NCBI GenBank assembly: GCA_020634895.1
Contig: JACKAV010000002.1
Location: 1 to 64,000 of the forward strand
Reading direction: 5' to 3'
DNA length: 64,000 nucleotides
DNA from: Anaerolineales bacterium
GTDB lineage: Bacteria; Chloroflexota; Anaerolineae; Anaerolineales; Villigracilaceae
Numbering within the stretch: position 1 is the first letter of the stretch; each line of letters begins with the position of its first letter. The position numbers were made by a program, and so were the translations under genes. The notes under the pieces were generated by a model. It made no database searches. It saw nothing but the letters and a program-made list of their open reading frames with translations, and was not told the DNA's origin. This document shows positions 17,239 to 25,672 of this stretch, one piece after another.

Positions 17239-18285
17239 ATGAGTAATTCAGAAATTGTTTTAGTAACAGGCGGAACAGGCTTTGTCGGTACACAATGCAT
17301 ACTTCAATTATTGCAAAAAGGGTACAACGTAAGAACGACACTCCGCTCAACGAACAAAAAAGATAAAGTAATCGAATCTTTGAAATTGGGCGGCATTACT
17401 TCGTTTGATAACCTCGCATTTATTGAGGCATCTCTGACAAATGATGATAATTGGGATGAAGCCATGAAAGGCTGCAAATATGTATTAAGTGTTGCATCGC
17501 CTGTCTTTTTTACATCGCCGAAAGATGAAAATGAAGCGATACGTCCTGCTGTTGAAGGCATACTGCGTGTGTTGAAAGCTGCACGAAACGCAGGCGTAAC
17601 CCGCGTCATCATGACTTCCAATTTTGGCGCGGTTGGATTTAGCAACAAAAGTTCAGAACACGAAACAACAGAGGCGGATTGGACAGACCCGAATGAAAAG
17701 GGATTATCGATATATGAAAAATCAAAATTATTAGCAGAACGCGCAGCGTGGGATTTTATTGAGAAAGAAGGTAATGATTTGGAATTCGCCACCATCAACC
17801 CCGTCGCTATTTTCGGACCATCCTTAAGCCCTCATATTTCAGGTAGTCTAGATCTCATACTGCATTTATTAGATGGATCAACAAAACTTGTGCCTAATAT
17901 CCCACTAAATATCATTGATGTTCGGGATGTTGCTGATCTACATATCCGCGCAATGACAAATCCCAAAGCGAACGGACAACGCTTTATTGCGTCTGCAGAT
18001 GGTCAAATTTCCCTGCCTGAAATTGCGGCGTTACTAAAAAATAAAATGCCCGATACGGCAAAAAAAGTTTCTATAAAAACCTTGCCCGATTGGATTGTAA
18101 ACTTTGCATCTTTATTTAGTCAGTACGCAAAAGAAGGGAGGCTATTTTTAGAGATAAGTCGCAATGTGAGCAATGCAAAGGCAAAGACCGTACTAGGCTG
18201 GAAACCAATAGCAAATAACGAAAAAATTGTTCTCGACTCAGTCGAGAGTATGATCAAACATGGCATTATTCCTGAACTGAATTAA
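17239..18285 (+). CDS. SDR-family NAD(P)-dependent reductase/epimerase
   Basis: The 348-residue protein is an extended short-chain dehydrogenase of the dihydroflavonol-4-reductase-like type. It has the Rossmann motif LVTGGTGFVGTQCILQLL at the N-terminus, VLSVASPVFF in the middle, and the catalytic SIYEKSKLLAE (YxxxK) near residue 160. Members reduce aldehydes or ketones with NADPH; the substrate here cannot be told. A good ribosome-binding site (GTAGGAGATG) precedes the ATG at 17239. Confidence 0.88.
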   Translation: MSNSEIVLVTGGTGFVGTQCILQLLQKGYNVRTTLRSTNKKDKVIESLKLGGITSFDNLAFIEASLTNDDNWDEAMKGCKYVLSVASPVFFTSPKDENEAIRPAVEGILRVLKAARNAGVTRVIMTSNFGAVGFSNKSSEHETTEADWTDPNEKGLSIYEKSKLLAERAAWDFIEKEGNDLEFATINPVAIFGPSLSPHISGSLDLILHLLDGSTKLVPNIPLNIIDVRDVADLHIRAMTNPKANGQRFIASADGQISLPEIAALLKNKMPDTAKKVSIKTLPDWIVNFASLFSQYAKEGRLFLEISRNVSNAKAKTVLGWKPIANNEKIVLDSVESMIKHGIIPELN

Positions 18286-18296
18286 TGCTGCTCAAC

Positions 18297-18372
18297 AATC
18301 CGCGCATTCCAGGCATTTTTACCCATCAGCACTTTTTCTGGCTGGACGGCTTCGCCGTCCCTAGCACAGGTT
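18297..18372 (+). repeat. degenerate attC-like remnant
   Basis: After CTCAACAATCCGCGCATTCC comes a block identical to the centre of the standard sites (TTTTTCTGGCTGGACGGC and its hairpin mate GCCGTCCC) and a short CAGGT. The arms and the right simple site are not conserved. It is the last trace of the repeat in the window and marks the right edge of the array. Confidence 0.65.
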
Positions 18373-18434
18373 TTGATCCCTAAAAGGTCGATGACGCAAT
18401 ACCTACGATCACACAAAAGGAGTAAAAAATTCGT

Positions 18435-18824
18435 ATGGCAAAAACGCATCAGGAGTTTTTATCTGAATTTGATGATAAGCGCAAGCCACTCGTCAAGGCT
18501 GTTCTCGCAGCAATCAAGGAAGAATGTCCAAATCTAACTGAAATTATCAAGTGGAACGCCCCATCCTTTTGCGATAACGGAAAGGACCGTATGACGATCA
18601 TGCTTCACAAGAAAAATATGGTCGGGCTTATCCTTCACACTGGCGTCAAACCCAAGGAAGACAAAAAAGCGCCGCGATTATACGAAGACGACACAGGACT
18701 CCTTGAATGGAACTCCAACATCCGCGCCACGATTTCCTTCACAGGCATGGATGACTTTCTTGCCAAACAATCACTATTCAAGAAAGCGGCAAAAACCTGG
18801 GTCTCCAAAACTAAAGACTTGTAA
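18435..18824 (+). CDS. DUF1801 / YdhG-like protein
   Basis: The 129-residue protein shows the features of the DUF1801 (YdhG/YobI) family: helical N-terminus, then ITEIIKWNAPSFCD, MTIMLHKKNMVGLILHTGVKP and ATISFTGMDDFLAKQSLF. The family has no firm biochemical function; a small-ligand or DNA-associated role has been suggested. AAGGAG lies upstream of the ATG. It is a single gene in the accessory zone. Confidence 0.75.
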   Translation: MAKTHQEFLSEFDDKRKPLVKAVLAAIKEECPNLTEIIKWNAPSFCDNGKDRMTIMLHKKNMVGLILHTGVKPKEDKKAPRLYEDDTGLLEWNSNIRATISFTGMDDFLAKQSLFKKAAKTWVSKTKDL

Positions 18825-18928
18825 TATTAGCATTCACACAGATAAATCCATTATACGGTGATACATTTATGCGCCATTCTCGCGAAGAAGTAAGCAGGCA
18901 CATGATTCAGGAGTAATAACATCGAATA

Positions 18929-19444
18929 ATGATATTGCCAAAGAAGCGAGATCCCAGATTTATCACCACGCGCCGCGGCGGGACTCTCCAAGACGAAGAC
19001 CACCGCCTGCTAGCGCTATGGGCGGCTGACTGCGCACAACATGTATTGCACCTATTCGAGGAAACGCAGCCCAATGACGTCCGTCCGCGTCTGGCAATAG
19101 AATCAATTCGCGGCTGGGCGCGAGGCGATATCACGATGTCTCAGTCGCGCGCGGCAGGAGGTCACGCTATGGCTGCGGCAAGAGAGTTAAGTGGAGCCGC
19201 CCGTCATGCCGCATTTGCCGCTGGACAGGCAGCGGTCGTGGCGCATGTCGCCGCACACGAACTTGGCGCCGCGGCGTACGCCATAAAAGCGGTGCAGGCA
19301 GCCGCGCCAAAAGAGGAGAGTGAAATCGCTGGTCGCAGGGAATGCAAATGGCAGCGCGGGCAGCTACCGAGAGCGATCCGTGACCTTGTTCTGGATGACC
19401 AGAAACTGCGAAACAACATCTGCTGGTTCGTTTTCAACTGCTAG
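18929..19444 (+). CDS. putative immunity-like protein (Imm-5-like)
   Basis: The 171-residue protein is an almost entirely helical, alanine-rich sequence with the order HRLLALWAADCAQHVLHLFEE, RPRLAIESIRGWARGDITM, then repeated AAG.AA helices and HVAAHELGAAAYAIKAV. This is the pattern of proteins annotated as putative immunity proteins. No toxin gene is adjacent, so its role as an immunity protein is inferred from family resemblance only. GGAGTAATAAC lies upstream of the start. It is more GC-rich than its neighbours. Confidence 0.6.
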   Translation: MILPKKRDPRFITTRRGGTLQDEDHRLLALWAADCAQHVLHLFEETQPNDVRPRLAIESIRGWARGDITMSQSRAAGGHAMAAARELSGAARHAAFAAGQAAVVAHVAAHELGAAAYAIKAVQAAAPKEESEIAGRRECKWQRGQLPRAIRDLVLDDQKLRNNICWFVFNC

Positions 19445-19503
19445 TTGATGATTGAGTTGCAGCTATAGTACACTTTTCCCAATCAATTTGCCAAGGAGAT
19501 GAG

Positions 19504-20022
19504 ATGAATCCGCTTTGGAAAGAGATTCTTTGGTACCAATTCGGTGCCGCTATTGAAACGTTGCAAAACGCACTGAACGCCTGTCCTGATGAACTCTGGC
19601 GAGCGCGTCTCTGGCGCGAGGGAGAAGTACAGCCCGAATTTGTCGAATTCTGGTACATCACCTTTCATACAATTTTCTGGTTAGACTATTATTGCTCTGA
19701 GTCAGCGGTTGGATTTACTGCCCCCGAACCTTTCACTCTATCAGAATTCGAGGGCGGGATGTTACCAAAACGCATATACACCAAACGGGAACTCCAAACT
19801 TATCTGGAATATGCCCGCGCAAAGTGCCGGGCAAGAATTGAGAATCTCACAGACGAAAACGAACCTCAACGGATTCGGAATAACTGGCGTATTAAGACCG
19901 TCGTGGAACTGCTGCTCTATACCATGCGGCACGTACAGGAACATGCCGCACAATTGAACATGCTTCTTGGGCAGAATTTCGATTCTGCGCCTGGTTGGGT
20001 TGGGCAGGTTGTAAAGCCGTAA
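19504..20022 (+). CDS. DinB-family protein
   Basis: The 172-residue four-helix protein shows the DinB metal-binding pattern: one histidine in EFWYITFHTIFWLDYY and a pair in MRHVQEHAAQLNMLLGQ near the C-terminus. DinB/YfiT proteins are putative metal-dependent transferases, some acting with bacillithiol or mycothiol, but most have no known substrate. The ATG at 19504 follows CCAAGGAGATGAG, a strong ribosome-binding site. Confidence 0.85.
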   Translation: MNPLWKEILWYQFGAAIETLQNALNACPDELWRARLWREGEVQPEFVEFWYITFHTIFWLDYYCSESAVGFTAPEPFTLSEFEGGMLPKRIYTKRELQTYLEYARAKCRARIENLTDENEPQRIRNNWRIKTVVELLLYTMRHVQEHAAQLNMLLGQNFDSAPGWVGQVVKP

Positions 20023-20070
20023 TCCCTTCCTGTATTTCATATTTTCTACTAACGTATTGGGAGAAATTCA

Positions 20071-20811
20071 TTGGCTGCTCTCGAAATAAACGCAATAGTT
20101 AATGGACATCGCCTATTCGGGTTGCTTTCTGGTGAAGGAGAAACCACCGTAATCCTTGACGCAGGACTGGGCGGTACCATAGATGATTGGTCAAAAGTAC
20201 AGCCTGAAGTGGCAATTTTTTCGAAGGTTTTCAGCTATGATCGGGCAGGGTTGGGTCAAAGCGAAAGCCCGTCAAACATTCCAAGAACCTGCAAAGACAT
20301 CACCAGTGACCTTAGAGGTCTATTGGCAGCGGCAGGGCTCCGTCCGCCATACATTCTGGTCGCACACTCATGGAGCGGAATTAATGCCCGCTGGTTCGCA
20401 AATCAATACCCTGATGAAATTGCCGGAATGGTACTAATTGACGCCGTCCACGAAGACAAATATAAACACTTCGAAAAAGTCCTTTCGAAGGAAAAATCAG
20501 AACGAATGTGGGAATTTGTTAAAGACCCATCCAAAAACGATGAGAACATTGACCGAATCGCAAGCATCGAACAGGTTCATAACAATCAAATCGCCTTTGA
20601 CTTTCCCTTAATAATCCTGACGCGCGCAACGGACCCTGATGAACTTAATAAAATCGAAACAAATTTGCAGTCTGAATTCCTAAAATTATCCAGGAACAGC
20701 AAACAATATTTCTCCAAATACAATGACCATCACATCCACAGCGCAGAACCTGAACTTGTAATAAATTCCATCCGCCAGATCGTAGAGACCATAAAAGCAA
20801 GGGACTTTTAG
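20071..20811 (+). CDS. alpha/beta hydrolase
   Basis: The 246-residue protein has the hydrolase nucleophile elbow AHSWSGINARW (Ser in SxSxG-like context), the preceding oxyanion region LDAGLGGTIDDW, an acidic residue in VLIDAVHED and a late histidine in KYNDHHIHSAEP, so a complete triad is likely. The start is a TTG at 20071, supported by GGGAGAAA at good spacing. Substrate unknown; the fold covers esterases, lipases and haloperoxidase-like enzymes. Confidence 0.85.
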   Translation: MAALEINAIVNGHRLFGLLSGEGETTVILDAGLGGTIDDWSKVQPEVAIFSKVFSYDRAGLGQSESPSNIPRTCKDITSDLRGLLAAAGLRPPYILVAHSWSGINARWFANQYPDEIAGMVLIDAVHEDKYKHFEKVLSKEKSERMWEFVKDPSKNDENIDRIASIEQVHNNQIAFDFPLIILTRATDPDELNKIETNLQSEFLKLSRNSKQYFSKYNDHHIHSAEPELVINSIRQIVETIKARDF

Positions 20812-20896
20812 AAACCCAAAATCGTTATCATTTCTTATTCATCTGCCCACCTTATAATTTATTAGTTCTCACCACTTAATGATAAAAAGGTAGATC

Positions 20897-22948
20897 ATGT
20901 CCAATCACTTATCAAAAACAAATTCCCCTTACCTTTTACAGCACGCCGATAATCCTGTGGATTGGTATCCATGGAGCCAGGAAGCCCTCACCAAGGCAAA
21001 AGCCGAGAACAAGCCGATCTTTTTGAGCATCGGTTATGCCGCCTGTCATTGGTGCCATGTGATGGCGCACGAATCCTTCGAAGACCCTGAAACCGCGGCT
21101 TTTATGAACGAGCACTTCATCAATATCAAAGTGGACCGGGAAGAACGCCCCGATCTCGACAACATCTATATGCAGGCAACCGTTGCCATGACAGGCTCCG
21201 GCGGCTGGCCCATGTCCATTTTTCTCACGCCGGAACTCAAACCATTTTACGCTGGCACATATTTTCCGCCCAAACGCCGTTATAACATGCCGTCCTTTAT
21301 CGAAGTTTTGAATGGACTCGCCAACGCCTGGCAAAGTGACCGCACCGAAATTGACAGCACGGGCGGGAAAGTTGCGCAACATTTACAAGCCCAGCCCAAA
21401 TCGCAAAAGCAGGATGCGTTAACGCCTGAGCATCTCACTGCAATCGCCAACGCCATCCGCGAATCCTACGATTGGGGTTATGGCGGATGGGGCGACGCGC
21501 CAAAATTTCCGCAGCCAATGGTGCTCGAATTTCTCCTTCACCATTCTGTAGTAAACAAAACGGATGAATATACAAAACTCATCACACACTGCCTGAATGT
21601 TATGGCACGCGGCGGCATGTACGATGTGGTCGGCGGCGGCTTCTCTCGTTACAGCACTGATAACCTTTGGAGACTGCCGCACTTTGAGAAAATGCTTTAC
21701 GATAACGCGCAACTCCTTCGCGCGTATCTGCACGCATGGCAGGTTACGCGCGATCCATTTTACAAACGCATTGCCAACGAAACGATCAACTTTATCGCAA
21801 ACGAAATGACACATCCGCTCGGCGGGTTCTACTCTTCGCTCGATGCCGACTCCGAAGGCGAAGAAGGCAAATTCTATGTGTGGACGTTGGACGAGATCCG
21901 TGAAGTGCTCAGAGATGATGCAGGCTTTTTCGAAGCAGCGTACGGAATCACTGCCAAAGGAAATTGGGAAGGCAAGACAGTTCTCCAGCGCGCATTGGAT
22001 GATTCATCCCTCGCTGCCCGCTTCCAACTGGACCCGAAAACTGTACCAGCGAAATTAGCCGAATCTCATTCCAAGCTGTATACTGCCCGCGCAAAACGGA
22101 TCCGCCCCGGCACAGACGATAAGATACTCACCTCATGGAACGGTTTGATGCTGGCAGCAATGGCTGAAGCCGCACGTATCCTCGCAGAAGATGATCTGCA
22201 ATCCAGCATCCCTCTAAATCTGGCTACGCGCAACGCAGAGTTCTTACTGCAGGAACTTCGCCCTGACGGTAAATTACGCCGTTCATGGCGGGACGGCAAA
22301 ACTACGAGCGAAGTCTTTCTCGAAGATTATGCGGCATTGATTCTCGGTTTGCTTGAGTTGTACCAAACTGATTTCAATAACAAGTGGTTCGTAACCGCCA
22401 AAGAACTGGCTGATGAGATGATTGAAAAATTTCACGATCCTGAAGGCGGTTTCTTCGATACCCCCAACGACGGCGAAAGTCTTCTCATCCGCCCAAAGGA
22501 CTTGCAGGACAATGCCACGCCTTCTGGAAATTCATTGGCGTGTGAGGCACTGCTCAAATTGGCAGCATTGACAGATGACGGCAAATACCGCGATCTCGCC
22601 GAAGGTGCTCTGGAACTGGTTACCAATTTCGTGCTTCGTTATCCGCTTGGGTTTGGGCGATGGCTTTCGGCGTTGGAAAATGCCCTGGGAACCATGAAGC
22701 AGGTCGCAGTGGTGGATGAAGCGCGCAGTGAAAACTTCGAGGCGATGATCAAAGCCATATGGTCAGAATACCGCCCAAATGTGGTGGCGGCTGCTGATTC
22801 CATCCCAATAAAAGAAAACGCCCCTGCCCTGTTGAGGGATAGAGGAGTGAAAGATGGAAAAGCAACCGCGTACGTTTGCGAAGGTTTTGTTTGCAGGCAA
22901 CCTGTTACGGATGTTGACGCCATGCACGAACAACTAAAGGCAGCTTAA
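20897..22948 (+). CDS. thioredoxin-domain protein of the YyaL/DUF255 family
   Basis: The 683-residue protein begins with the family hallmark LLQHADNPVDWYPW, followed by the thioredoxin-like CHWCHVMAHESFED around residues 50-63. The rest is an alpha/alpha-barrel resembling N-acylglucosamine 2-epimerases, with ARGGMYDVVGGGFSRYSTD, LPHFEKMLYDNAQLL and DNATPSGNSLACEALL. Members occur from bacteria to human SPATA20, and their reaction is not established. It stands alone and ends at a strong terminator. Confidence 0.92.
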   Translation: MSNHLSKTNSPYLLQHADNPVDWYPWSQEALTKAKAENKPIFLSIGYAACHWCHVMAHESFEDPETAAFMNEHFINIKVDREERPDLDNIYMQATVAMTGSGGWPMSIFLTPELKPFYAGTYFPPKRRYNMPSFIEVLNGLANAWQSDRTEIDSTGGKVAQHLQAQPKSQKQDALTPEHLTAIANAIRESYDWGYGGWGDAPKFPQPMVLEFLLHHSVVNKTDEYTKLITHCLNVMARGGMYDVVGGGFSRYSTDNLWRLPHFEKMLYDNAQLLRAYLHAWQVTRDPFYKRIANETINFIANEMTHPLGGFYSSLDADSEGEEGKFYVWTLDEIREVLRDDAGFFEAAYGITAKGNWEGKTVLQRALDDSSLAARFQLDPKTVPAKLAESHSKLYTARAKRIRPGTDDKILTSWNGLMLAAMAEAARILAEDDLQSSIPLNLATRNAEFLLQELRPDGKLRRSWRDGKTTSEVFLEDYAALILGLLELYQTDFNNKWFVTAKELADEMIEKFHDPEGGFFDTPNDGESLLIRPKDLQDNATPSGNSLACEALLKLAALTDDGKYRDLAEGALELVTNFVLRYPLGFGRWLSALENALGTMKQVAVVDEARSENFEAMIKAIWSEYRPNVVAAADSIPIKENAPALLRDRGVKDGKATAYVCEGFVCRQPVTDVDAMHEQLKAA

Positions 22949-22951
22949 TTA

Positions 22952-22985
22952 CAAAAAAAACAGACCGCGTACGCGGTCTGTTTTC
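22952..22985. terminator. bidirectional Rho-independent terminator
   Basis: The perfect stem CAGACCGCGT/ACGCGGTCTG is flanked by an A-run on the left and TTTT on the right, so it can work on both strands. It separates the convergent thioredoxin-domain gene and tatA. Confidence 0.9.
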
Positions 22986-22988
22986 TGA

Positions 22989-23180
22989 TTACTTTTTTTC
23001 TTCTTCTGAGGTGGATTTTTCTTTCTCTTCTTCCTTATCCTCATCACCGCTCAACCCTTCGCGGAAGGATTTGATGCTGCGACCGAGTTCACCGGCAACC
23101 TTGCCGATTCGACCCGGACCGAACATGAGAATAACAATGAAGAGAATGATGATCCATTCCCAACCGCCTAAACGAAACAT
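22989..23180 (-). CDS. tatA: twin-arginine translocase subunit TatA/E
   Basis: The 63-residue protein has one N-terminal membrane helix (WEWIIILFIVILMFG), the FGP hinge and the amphipathic helix with GKVAGELGRSIKSFREG, then an acidic-lysine C-terminal tail. This is the classic TatA layout, forming the pore for folded proteins with TatC. TatB and TatC are not nearby. AAGGAG precedes the start. Confidence 0.92.
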   Translation of the reverse strand: MFRLGGWEWIIILFIVILMFGPGRIGKVAGELGRSIKSFREGLSGDEDKEEEKEKSTSEEEKK

Positions 23181-23236
23181 ATCTAACTCCTTTTGTGATA
23201 TTGTATCTATCGTACCATAGTTCGATGAAAAAGCGG

Positions 23237-24340
23237 TTAGAGTTCCCGGCGTGAGAATATGCCTTCAATGAACCTCAGAGCACGGCGGAAGAATGAACGC
23301 AGGCGGGCGAACAAGCGGTATTGAATTGTGTATACATGCTTCTTGGTCGGGATCGGACCCGTCCATTCGGCGACTAGTGCGCCCCAGGTTAACCCGGCGC
23401 CGAAACCGACAAATACAACTTTGTTGCCGCTCTTCAATGTTCCTTTTTCGAACGCCTCTACGGCAGCGATCGGAATGGACGCTGTGGATGTGTTTCCATA
23501 ACGATCAACATTGACCACAAATTTTTCCATTGGCATCTTCAGATATTTTGCCGCGGTTTCGATGATGCGGTAATTTGCCTGATGCGGGATGATCAGGTCT
23601 ACATCGTCGGTGGTCATTCCGGCGAGTTCGAGCGCCTCTCTGGTGGCGCTTCCCATTACGCGTGTGGCAAAACGGAAGACCGCCTTGCCGTCCATTTGAA
23701 TGAAATGTTTTCCTTCGAGAACTGTGGTCTCTGTGGCGGGATGACGCGCGCCGCCGCCGAGAAGGGTTAATGTATCCGCACCGGAGCCGTCGGAATGCAT
23801 GACAGCGGACAGAACCCCTCCGGGCTTGTCACTTGCCTGCAAGACAAAAGCGCCAGCGCCGTCGCCAAATAGGATGCAGGTGCCGCGGTCTTTCCAATCC
23901 ACAAAACGGGAAAGTGTCTCTGAGCCAATGACAAGAGCGTTCTTGATCGAGCCGCTGCGGATGGACTGCGCTGCCATATTCGTTGCGTAAATAAAACCAG
24001 AGCAGGCGGCAAGCAGGTCAAATGCGCCGGCTTTTGTGGCGCCGATCTGGTCCTGCACAAGGCAGGCAGTGGCAGGAAAAATATATTCCGGCGACGATGA
24101 AGATACGATGATCAGATCCAGCTCGGTGGGAGCAAGATTCGCAAGTTCCAATGCCTTGAGCGAAGCTTCAACCGCAAGCGTGGCAGTGGATTGGTCTTCA
24201 CGCGCGATGTGCCGTTCGCGAATGCCTGTGCGTCCGCGAATCCATTCGTCGTTCGTATCCACCATTTTGGCGATATCGTCATTGGTCAACACAGGTTCCG
24301 GGACACTGGTACCCCAGCCTGTAATATGCGCATATGGCAT
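23237..24340 (-). CDS. fabH: beta-ketoacyl-ACP synthase III
   Basis: The 367-residue enzyme starts fatty-acid synthesis by condensing acetyl-CoA with malonyl-ACP. The Cys-His-Asn triad is visible: AACSGFIYA, IIPHQANYR and DRYGNTSTAS. The start ATG at 24340 has GGAG six bases upstream. Relative to the usual 320-330 residues it has a C-terminal extension of about 40 residues rich in Arg and aromatics (RLFARLRSFFRRALRF), perhaps a membrane-binding helix. It is co-directional with fabF 9 nt upstream. Confidence 0.93.
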   Translation of the reverse strand: MPYAHITGWGTSVPEPVLTNDDIAKMVDTNDEWIRGRTGIRERHIAREDQSTATLAVEASLKALELANLAPTELDLIIVSSSSPEYIFPATACLVQDQIGATKAGAFDLLAACSGFIYATNMAAQSIRSGSIKNALVIGSETLSRFVDWKDRGTCILFGDGAGAFVLQASDKPGGVLSAVMHSDGSGADTLTLLGGGARHPATETTVLEGKHFIQMDGKAVFRFATRVMGSATREALELAGMTTDDVDLIIPHQANYRIIETAAKYLKMPMEKFVVNVDRYGNTSTASIPIAAVEAFEKGTLKSGNKVVFVGFGAGLTWGALVAEWTGPIPTKKHVYTIQYRLFARLRSFFRRALRFIEGIFSRREL

Positions 24341-24349
24341 TATTTCTCC

Positions 24350-25588
24350 TTATTGATAGCGGCTGAGGATCAAAGTCGCATTGTGACCGCCGAACCCGAA
24401 CGAGTTCGACATCACATTCCCAACATCCATTTTGCGAGGCTGGTTGGGAACATAGTCGAGGTCGCAGACCGGGTCGGGAGTTTCGTAATTGATAGTCGGC
24501 GGAACCATCTGATTGATAATCGTCAGGGCTGAGATCACGCCCTCCAATGCTCCAGATGCGCCGAGCAAATGCCCAGTCATGGACTTGGTGGAAGAGACAG
24601 CGACTTTATAAGCTTGCTCGCCAAAAACGGTCTTGATGGCAGCGGTTTCGCTTTTGTCGTTCAATTGTGTGGATGTGCCATGAGCGTTAATATAGTGGAT
24701 ATCCTTCGGTTCAAAGCCGCCACTTTGCAATGCAAGCTGCATGGAAATTGCCGCGCCAGCGCCGTTCTCCGCCGGAGCAGAAATATGGAAGGCGTCGTCG
24801 CTGGTGCCGTAACCGGTGAATTCACACAAAATCTTCGCGCCGCGCGCCTGGGCAGATTCTAAAGATTCGAGGATCAAAATCGCCGATCCTTCGCCCATCA
24901 GAAAGCCATCTCGATTCTTATCAAATGGACGGGAAGCCCGCTGCGGGTCTTCATTGCGGGTGGAGAGCGCCGTCATCACATTCATGCCCGCCATCGTCAA
25001 TGCGTGGATGGCGGCTTCCGAAGCGCCGGCAATCATCGCATCCGCTGCGCCGCGACGGATCATTTCCGTGGCTTCGCCCAGCGCGTTCGTGCCGGAAGCG
25101 CAAGCCGTCGCCAGGGACATATTGGGTCCGCGCGCGCCGGTGCGGATGGCGAGGTTCCCTGCGGCGCTGTCGGAGATCATCATGGGGATCAAGAACGGGC
25201 TGACCCGGTCAGGTCCGCGATCCTTCATCGTGTCATATTGTTCGATGGTTGTGATCACGCCGCCGATGCCTGAGCCGATCAAGATACCCACACGGTCACG
25301 GTTCGAGTCGTCGATGGTCAAGCCAGATTGTTCGAGCGCCTCAAGAGAAGCGGCTGTGGCGAACTGCGTAAAGCGGTCCATCTTGCGGGCTTCGCGCACG
25401 CCGAACAACTCCACTCCGTCAAACCCTTTTACTTCTGCGGCAAACTTTGTTTTGTGGGAGCTGGCGTCGAACGCCGTAATGGGCGCCGCGCCGGATTTTC
25501 CAGCCAGTAATGCTTCCCAAGTCTCTTTTACATTATTTCCTAAAGGACTTACACATCCCAGCCCTGTAACTACTACGCGTTTTCTCAT
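24350..25588 (-). CDS. fabF: beta-ketoacyl-ACP synthase II
   Basis: From the ATG at 25588 (MRKRVVVTGLGCVSPLGN), preceded by AAGGAG, the product is 412 residues. The catalytic Cys-His-His residues are in ATACASGTNA, INAHGTSTQLND and KSMTGHLLGASG, and the C-terminus has SNSFGFGGHNATLIL. It elongates acyl-ACP chains. An upstream extension of the frame to 25642 is unlikely. It forms a two-gene unit with fabH; no acyl carrier protein gene is in the window. Confidence 0.95.
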   Translation of the reverse strand: MRKRVVVTGLGCVSPLGNNVKETWEALLAGKSGAAPITAFDASSHKTKFAAEVKGFDGVELFGVREARKMDRFTQFATAASLEALEQSGLTIDDSNRDRVGILIGSGIGGVITTIEQYDTMKDRGPDRVSPFLIPMMISDSAAGNLAIRTGARGPNMSLATACASGTNALGEATEMIRRGAADAMIAGASEAAIHALTMAGMNVMTALSTRNEDPQRASRPFDKNRDGFLMGEGSAILILESLESAQARGAKILCEFTGYGTSDDAFHISAPAENGAGAAISMQLALQSGGFEPKDIHYINAHGTSTQLNDKSETAAIKTVFGEQAYKVAVSSTKSMTGHLLGASGALEGVISALTIINQMVPPTINYETPDPVCDLDYVPNQPRKMDVGNVMSNSFGFGGHNATLILSRYQ

Positions 25589-25672
25589 CAAGTAAGACTC
25601 CTTGTGTAAATTTAGAACAGGTGAACTTGCCCTAATTAACACAAAACCTGAGAATTGGACACGCAGAAGTGT

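Noticed and set aside
20897..22948. Thioredoxin or disulfide isomerase function from the CHWCH motif
   Set aside because: The motif and the long barrel domain place it in the YyaL/SPATA20 family, which lacks the standard CGPC context; redox activity is not established.
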